This document shows positions 7,577 to 10,650 of a DNA stretch of 10,650 nucleotides, in pieces. The DNA comes from an uncultured Massilia sp. (lineage in GTDB: Bacteria; Pseudomonadota; Gammaproteobacteria; Burkholderiales; Burkholderiaceae). The stretch is from the NCBI GenBank assembly GCA_946886065.1, contig CAMPHU010000163.1, positions 1 through 10,650 of the forward strand, in the 5' to 3' direction. The stretch's first letter is position 1; each line of letters begins with the position of its first letter. Under the pieces are notes generated by a model, which made no database searches, was not told where the DNA came from, and worked only from the letters and a program-made list of their open reading frames with translations. Both the position numbers and the translations under genes were made by a program.

Positions 7577-8032
7577 TCAGCCTGCGCTGTCGTTGAGACG
7601 CTTGCGCAGATCCACCAGCTGGTCGCGCAGGGTCGTGACTTCGTCGATCGAGCATTGGGTGGCGCACAAAACGGCAGGCATCACCTCGGCGGCCTGCTTG
7701 CGCAGCGCATTGCCCTGCTCCGTCAGGGTAATGATCACCTGGCGCTCGTCGCTGCGTGCGCGGGCGCGCTGCACGAGGCCTTGGGCTTCCATGCGTTTCA
7801 GGAGTGGCGTCAGCGTGGCGGAGTCCAGGAAAAGTCGCTCGCCGATATCGGACACGGTGAGCTGGTCCCGTTCCCACAACACCATCATGACGAGGTACTG
7901 CGGATAGGTCAGCCCGAGCTTGGGCAGCAAGCCACGGTAGACGCGCATCATCGCCAGCGAGGTCGAATACAGCGCGAAACACAGCTGGTCGTCGAGCGCC
8001 GGTGCGGCGGGAAGGGGAGAGGTCGTGTTCAT
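7577..8032 (-). CDS. ohrR: 2-Cys OhrR-type MarR regulator (organic hydroperoxide sensor)
   Basis: A 151-residue winged-helix repressor of the MarR family. The N-terminal [13 protein letters not shown] and [14 protein letters not shown] stretches are signature OhrR sequence. The peroxide-sensing cysteine is C18. Tyr32 and Tyr43, which in OhrR contact that cysteine, are in place. C123 and C127 near the C-terminus match by constant offset the resolving and extra cysteines of Xanthomonas OhrR (C22, C127, C131), so this should be a disulfide-forming 2-Cys type. The DNA-binding helix and wing run about 59-102 ([24 protein letters not shown], then [10 protein letters not shown]). OhrR normally represses ohr, but no ohr gene is in this window. 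It is transcribed away from the aldehyde dehydrogenase gene, which makes that gene and itself the likely targets. The start has no clear Shine-Dalgarno site. Confidence 0.93.
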   Translation of the reverse strand: MNTTSPLPAAPALDDQLCFALYSTSLAMMRVYRGLLPKLGLTYPQYLVMMVLWERDQLTVSDIGERLFLDSATLTPLLKRMEAQGLVQRARARSDERQVIITLTEQGNALRKQAAEVMPAVLCATQCSIDEVTTLRDQLVDLRKRLNDSAG

Positions 8033-8038
8033 GAATCC

Positions 8039-8067
8039 AATATAGATCGCACACTAGTCAATTGCAA
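8039..8067 (-). promoter_or_regulatory. Predicted ohrR promoter
   Basis: On the minus strand: -35 TTGCAA (8067-8062), a 17-base spacer, and -10 TATATT (8044-8039). The elements and spacing fit a sigma-70 promoter. The predicted start of transcription falls at about 8032, at the ATG itself, so the mRNA could be leaderless or nearly so. Confidence 0.6.
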
Positions 8068-8071
8068 GCGA
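8047..8071. promoter_or_regulatory. Candidate OhrR operator over the ohrR promoter
   Basis: Imperfect inverted repeat whose outer ends are TCGC (8047-8050) and GCGA (8068-8071), with an A/T-rich centre containing CAATTG. It covers the -35 element and spacer of the ohrR promoter, as expected for autorepression. MarR-family operators are palindromes of about this size. The arms match only partly, so the exact boundary is uncertain. Confidence 0.4.
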
Positions 8072-8099
8072 TAATTTGTATCCGTGGCGAGGCCTGCCC

Positions 8100-8124
8100 G
8101 ATCCTTGCTGCGATCGGCAGGATC
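8100..8124. repeat. Inverted repeat in the divergent region, dehydrogenase side
   Basis: GATCCT (8100-8105) and AGGATC (8119-8124) with 13 bases between, centred about 95 bases upstream of the dehydrogenase start. The spacing suits a dimeric activator such as the AraC-family protein encoded downstream. No T-run follows, so a terminator is unlikely. Confidence 0.35.
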
Positions 8125-8173
8125 AGGCAATCCTTCACCCGGATAGGGATACCGCTGCCGGCCTTGGCGCTCC

Positions 8174-8190
8174 TAAGATGAACACATCTT
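8174..8190 (+). promoter_or_regulatory. Possible dehydrogenase -10 element within a perfect palindrome
   Basis: TAAGAT (8174-8179) is a fair -10 element; the -35 position is poor, as in many activator-dependent promoters. AAGATG (8175-8180), AACA, then CATCTT (8185-8190) forms a perfect 6-base inverted repeat overlapping it and ending six bases before the ribosome-binding site. It could be an operator or a small mRNA hairpin. Confidence 0.35.
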
Positions 8191-8195
8191 TTCAC

Positions 8196-8202
8196 GGGAG
8201 GA
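8196..8202 (+). promoter_or_regulatory. Ribosome-binding site of the aldehyde dehydrogenase gene
   Basis: GGGAGGA, four bases before the ATG at 8207. It is a near-consensus Shine-Dalgarno site and fixes the start. Confidence 0.8.
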
Positions 8203-8206
8203 CTGC

Positions 8207-9637
8207 ATGCAGACAATCGACAGCATCTATATCAACGGGACCTTCGTCAGGCCGCACGGCAGCGAAGTCCTGACCCTGGTCGACCCGGTGACCGAAGAGC
8301 CGGCGGCGCGCGTGGTGCTTGCCGACGAGACGGACGCGCGGCATGCCATCTCGGCCGCGGTGTCGGCCTACCGCGCGCTGGAGGGCAGCACGCGGGCGCA
8401 ACGCATGGAATGGCTGCAGCGTCTGCACGACGTCGTCGCGGCGGCGGAAGACGAGCTGACGGCGCAGATGGTCGAGGAATACGGCGGCCCCGTACGGACC
8501 TCGAATGCGACAGCGAGGCGCGCCGCCGCGTCCTTCACCGCGGCGCGGACCTTGTTGGCCGATTACCCGTTCGAACGCCGGATCGCTTCCGCGCAGGTGC
8601 GCATGGAGCCGCTCGGCGTGGTGGGGCTGATCACGCCGTGGAACGCCAACTACGGTTTCATTTGCAGCAAGCTGTCGATGGCGATCGCCACGGGCAGCAC
8701 GGCGGTGATCAAGCCGAGCGAACTCAGTGCCCGCCAGACCGCGCTGCTGACCCAGGTGCTCCACCGCGCCGAACTGCCGCCCGGCCTGTTCAACATCGTG
8801 ACCGGGCGCGGCGATACGGTCGGCGCCGAGATCGTCCGCCATCCGGACATCGCCAAGATTTCGTTCACCGGGTCGACCGCGGTAGGGAAGGCGATCGCGC
8901 GCGGCGCCGTGGAGACGATGAAGCGGGTGACCCTGGAACTGGGCGGCAAGTCGCCGACCATCCTGCTGGACGACGCCGACTTCGCGAAAGCGATGCCCCT
9001 GGCTGCGATGGCGGCGACCATGAACAGCGGCCAGGCCTGCCTCGCCGGTTCACGCCTGCTGGTGCCGCGGGCGCGGCTCCAGGAAGCGCATGAGCGGATC
9101 GGCGCCGCGTTCGACGCGCTGCGGGTCGGCGATCCGCGCGATCCTGCGACCACGATCGGACCGATGGTGACGCGCACCCAGTACGAGCGCGTGCAGGGCT
9201 TCATCCAGCGCGGCATCGACGAGGGCGCTACCTTGCTGACCGGAGGGCCGGGCCGGCCGGAGGGGTTGGAGCGGGGCTACTTCGTGCGGCCGACCGTGTT
9301 CGGCAACGTCCGCAACGACATGGCGATCGCGCGCGAAGAAATCTTCGGCCCGGTACTGTCGGTCATCGCCTACGAGGACGAGGAAGACGCCGTGCGGCTG
9401 GCGAACGACACCGTCTACGGACTGCATGCGTATGTGTTCTCCGGCGATGTCGCCCGCGCGAACAGGGTGGCTTCACGCATCGTGGCCGGGCGGGTGTTCA
9501 TCAATGGATTGTATGATGAGCCGGCGGCGCCTTTCGGCGGCTTCAAGCAGTCGGGCCTCGGCCGCGAGTTCGGCATCTTCGGCTTCGAACAATACCTGGA
9601 ACCCAAAGCAGTGCTCGGCCATGAACAATCTCTCTGA
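8207..9637 (+). CDS. NAD(P)-dependent aldehyde dehydrogenase
   Basis: A complete 476-residue member of the aldehyde dehydrogenase superfamily, which oxidises aldehydes to carboxylic acids with NAD+ or NADP+ in the cytoplasm. The catalytic cysteine is C278 (NSGQACL), the general base E244 (VTLELGGKSP), and the oxyanion asparagine N146 (ITPWNAN). Cofactor-binding features include K169 (IKPSE), the FTGSTAVG loop (220-227) and E378 (EEIFGPV). The C-terminal oligomerisation signature PFGGFKQSGLGREFG is present. Length is normal and all key residues are intact. The substrate cannot be read from the sequence. Serine follows Lys-Pro at the cofactor site and the family is broad, so NAD versus NADP preference is open. 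It is divergent from ohrR and overlaps an AraC regulator gene by 17 bases, suggesting induction by reactive aldehydes or peroxides and an aldehyde-detoxifying or catabolic role. Confidence 0.95.
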   Translation: MQTIDSIYINGTFVRPHGSEVLTLVDPVTEEPAARVVLADETDARHAISAAVSAYRALEGSTRAQRMEWLQRLHDVVAAAEDELTAQMVEEYGGPVRTSNATARRAAASFTAARTLLADYPFERRIASAQVRMEPLGVVGLITPWNANYGFICSKLSMAIATGSTAVIKPSELSARQTALLTQVLHRAELPPGLFNIVTGRGDTVGAEIVRHPDIAKISFTGSTAVGKAIARGAVETMKRVTLELGGKSPTILLDDADFAKAMPLAAMAATMNSGQACLAGSRLLVPRARLQEAHERIGAAFDALRVGDPRDPATTIGPMVTRTQYERVQGFIQRGIDEGATLLTGGPGRPEGLERGYFVRPTVFGNVRNDMAIAREEIFGPVLSVIAYEDEEDAVRLANDTVYGLHAYVFSGDVARANRVASRIVAGRVFINGLYDEPAAPFGGFKQSGLGREFGIFGFEQYLEPKAVLGHEQSL

Positions 9638-10544
9638 TCACACGATCAATGCCCAGCTGGTGCAGGAAGTGCGCAAGCGTTTCGGCAGCTTGCCGGATGC
9701 CGGCGACGACCTGGCCACCGGACTCTCCTGGCTGACCATCATCCGGCGGGAAACGCCGACAGCGGTGGGCCGCGGCATGCTGCAGCCGTCCATGTGCCTG
9801 ATCGTCCAGGGCGAAAAGGAAATGCTGGTGGGCGAGCGTGTGCTACGCTACGGGCAAGGATGCTACGTCCAGGCAGGCGCTGCGATACCGGTGTCCGGCC
9901 GCATCGTGCGGGCCAGCGTGGACGAACCCTACTACGGCCTGCGGGTCGACCTGGACCCCAAGGAGATCGCGGCTTTCCTTCTCGAGACCCAGCTGCCGGC
10001 CGCGCCGGAACGCGAAGACGTGCCGGTCGTAAGTGTCGAGCCGGCAGGGGAGGGACTGCTCGAGGCATTCCTGCGCCTGCTCCGTCTGCTCGACCGTCCG
10101 CGCGATCTGCCAGTACTCGGCCGCCTGCTGAAGCAGGAGATCATGTATCACCTGATCGCCGCGCCGGGCGGCGCATCCCTGACCCGGGGCGTGCTGGGCG
10201 GCCAGCGCGAACATGCCGTCAGCAGGGCGATCACCTGGATACGAGAGCACTACGATGAGCCGCTCAAGATCGCGGAGCTGGCGCACACCGTCCACCTGAG
10301 CCCATCGGTACTGCACCGGCGCTTCAAGGCGGCAACGGTCATGAGTCCGCTCCAATACCAGAAGCAGGTCCGGCTGCTGGAGGCGCGACGGCTCCTGATG
10401 AGTGGCGGCCAGGAAGCGGCAAGCATCGCTTACCAGGTGGGCTACGAAAGCCCCTCGCAGTTCAGCAGGGAGTACCGGCGGCTGTTCGGCGCCTCGCCGC
10501 TGCAGGATGCCCAGCAGTTGCGTGGCCATGCGCTCGAGCCCTGA
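9621..10544 (+). CDS. AraC-family regulator with AraC_N (cupin-like) sensor domain
   Basis: A 307-residue transcription factor. The N-terminal domain (about 25-180; LSWLTIIRRETPTAVGRGMLQPSMCLIVQGEKEMLVGE and following) is of the AraC_N type, a cupin-like ligand-sensing domain. The C-terminal DNA-binding domain (about 200-300) has two helix-turn-helix units: LKIAELAHTVHLSPSVLHRRFKA, and the segment around AASIAYQVGYESPSQFSREYRRLFG, the classic AraC signature. E. coli YqhC, the aldehyde-responsive activator of the aldehyde reductase gene yqhD, has the same architecture, and genes of this type often sit next to an oxidoreductase they control. Two cysteines (C59, C81) lie in the sensor domain. 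The start at 9621 is inside the dehydrogenase gene (17-base overlap, different frame) with no strong ribosome-binding site, so translation is probably coupled. The likely target is the dehydrogenase promoter; the ligand is unknown. Confidence 0.93.
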   Translation: MNNLSDHTINAQLVQEVRKRFGSLPDAGDDLATGLSWLTIIRRETPTAVGRGMLQPSMCLIVQGEKEMLVGERVLRYGQGCYVQAGAAIPVSGRIVRASVDEPYYGLRVDLDPKEIAAFLLETQLPAAPEREDVPVVSVEPAGEGLLEAFLRLLRLLDRPRDLPVLGRLLKQEIMYHLIAAPGGASLTRGVLGGQREHAVSRAITWIREHYDEPLKIAELAHTVHLSPSVLHRRFKAATVMSPLQYQKQVRLLEARRLLMSGGQEAASIAYQVGYESPSQFSREYRRLFGASPLQDAQQLRGHALEP

Positions 10545-10576
10545 TGCAGCGTTTGTGCAACAGCGTGATCCTGGCC

Positions 10577-10606
10577 TTGCGTATACCGTTCGCGTTTTGC
10601 TATAGT
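10577..10606 (+). promoter_or_regulatory. Sigma-70 promoter with extended -10, pointing out of the window
   Basis: -35 TTGCGT (10577-10582), an 18-base spacer, and -10 TATAGT (10601-10606) preceded by TGC, an extended -10 element. Transcription should start near 10613 and run off the right edge. No start codon with a ribosome-binding site is visible before 10650, so the gene it drives lies beyond the window. Confidence 0.65.
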
Positions 10607-10634
10607 TCGCGTCCGCTTCGGCGCTGGTCGAAAA

Positions 10635-10644
10635 ACGTTAACGT
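10635..10644. repeat. 10-base palindrome in the 5' leader at the right edge
   Basis: ACGTTAACGT is a perfect palindrome about 22 bases downstream of the predicted transcription start. It could be a repressor site for the gene beyond the edge, though palindromes of this size also arise by chance. Confidence 0.3.
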
Positions 10645-10650
10645 AATCAA

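Noticed and set aside
7460..8206. Search for an ohr gene next to ohrR
   Set aside because: Neither flanking gene encodes the Ohr/OsmC fold or its paired redox cysteines, and the spacers are too short to hold it.
1..10650. CRISPR arrays, tRNA genes, insertion sequences or attachment sites
   Set aside because: No regularly spaced repeats, no cloverleaf-like tRNA sequence, no transposase or integrase frame, and no long terminal inverted repeats were seen on reading both strands.

Overview
The window is G+C-rich throughout (about two thirds by eye) and densely coding. It has third-position GC bias and long antisense shadow frames. Gene content and protein style fit a betaproteobacterium of the Oxalobacteraceae/Burkholderiales type (Massilia- or Herbaspirillum-like). 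That placement is an inference from style, not from a marker gene. I see no rRNA, tRNA, CRISPR array, insertion sequence or phage gene. No stretch longer than about 175 bases lacks a gene.

Left two thirds (90-7459, all minus strand): one tightly packed five-gene operon. In transcription order it encodes a SWIM zinc-finger protein, a DUF5691-type helical-repeat protein, a YehL-type MoxR AAA+ ATPase, a DUF5682 protein and a von Willebrand factor A (VWA) protein. Two junctions are ATGA overlaps, one is an 11-base overlap and one is a 9-base gap, so the proteins are probably made together. The layout resembles the poorly understood Escherichia coli yehLMPQ cluster. MoxR ATPases commonly work with VWA proteins as chaperone or remodelling machines. 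The most interesting member is the DUF5682 protein: it carries two GxxH motifs and a conserved-looking glutamate, as in TIKI/TraB/EreA/ChaN-type enzymes, so it may be the catalytic member or the client. A strong palindromic terminator (4-38) lies just past the last gene.

Right third (7577-10544): a small stress-response module. A minus-strand MarR-family regulator has all the diagnostic residues of a 2-Cys OhrR (organic hydroperoxide sensor). It is divergent from a plus-strand aldehyde dehydrogenase gene, which overlaps by 17 bases an AraC-family regulator with the AraC_N/cupin-type N-terminus. No ohr peroxidase gene is present in the window. The 174-base divergent region holds a good ohrR promoter, an imperfect inverted repeat over it, and two further palindromes on the dehydrogenase side. 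A reasonable reading is that peroxide and aldehyde signals converge on the dehydrogenase.

After the AraC gene, the last 106 bases hold a convincing extended -10 promoter pointing out of the window and a 10-base palindrome, so another gene probably begins just beyond the right edge.
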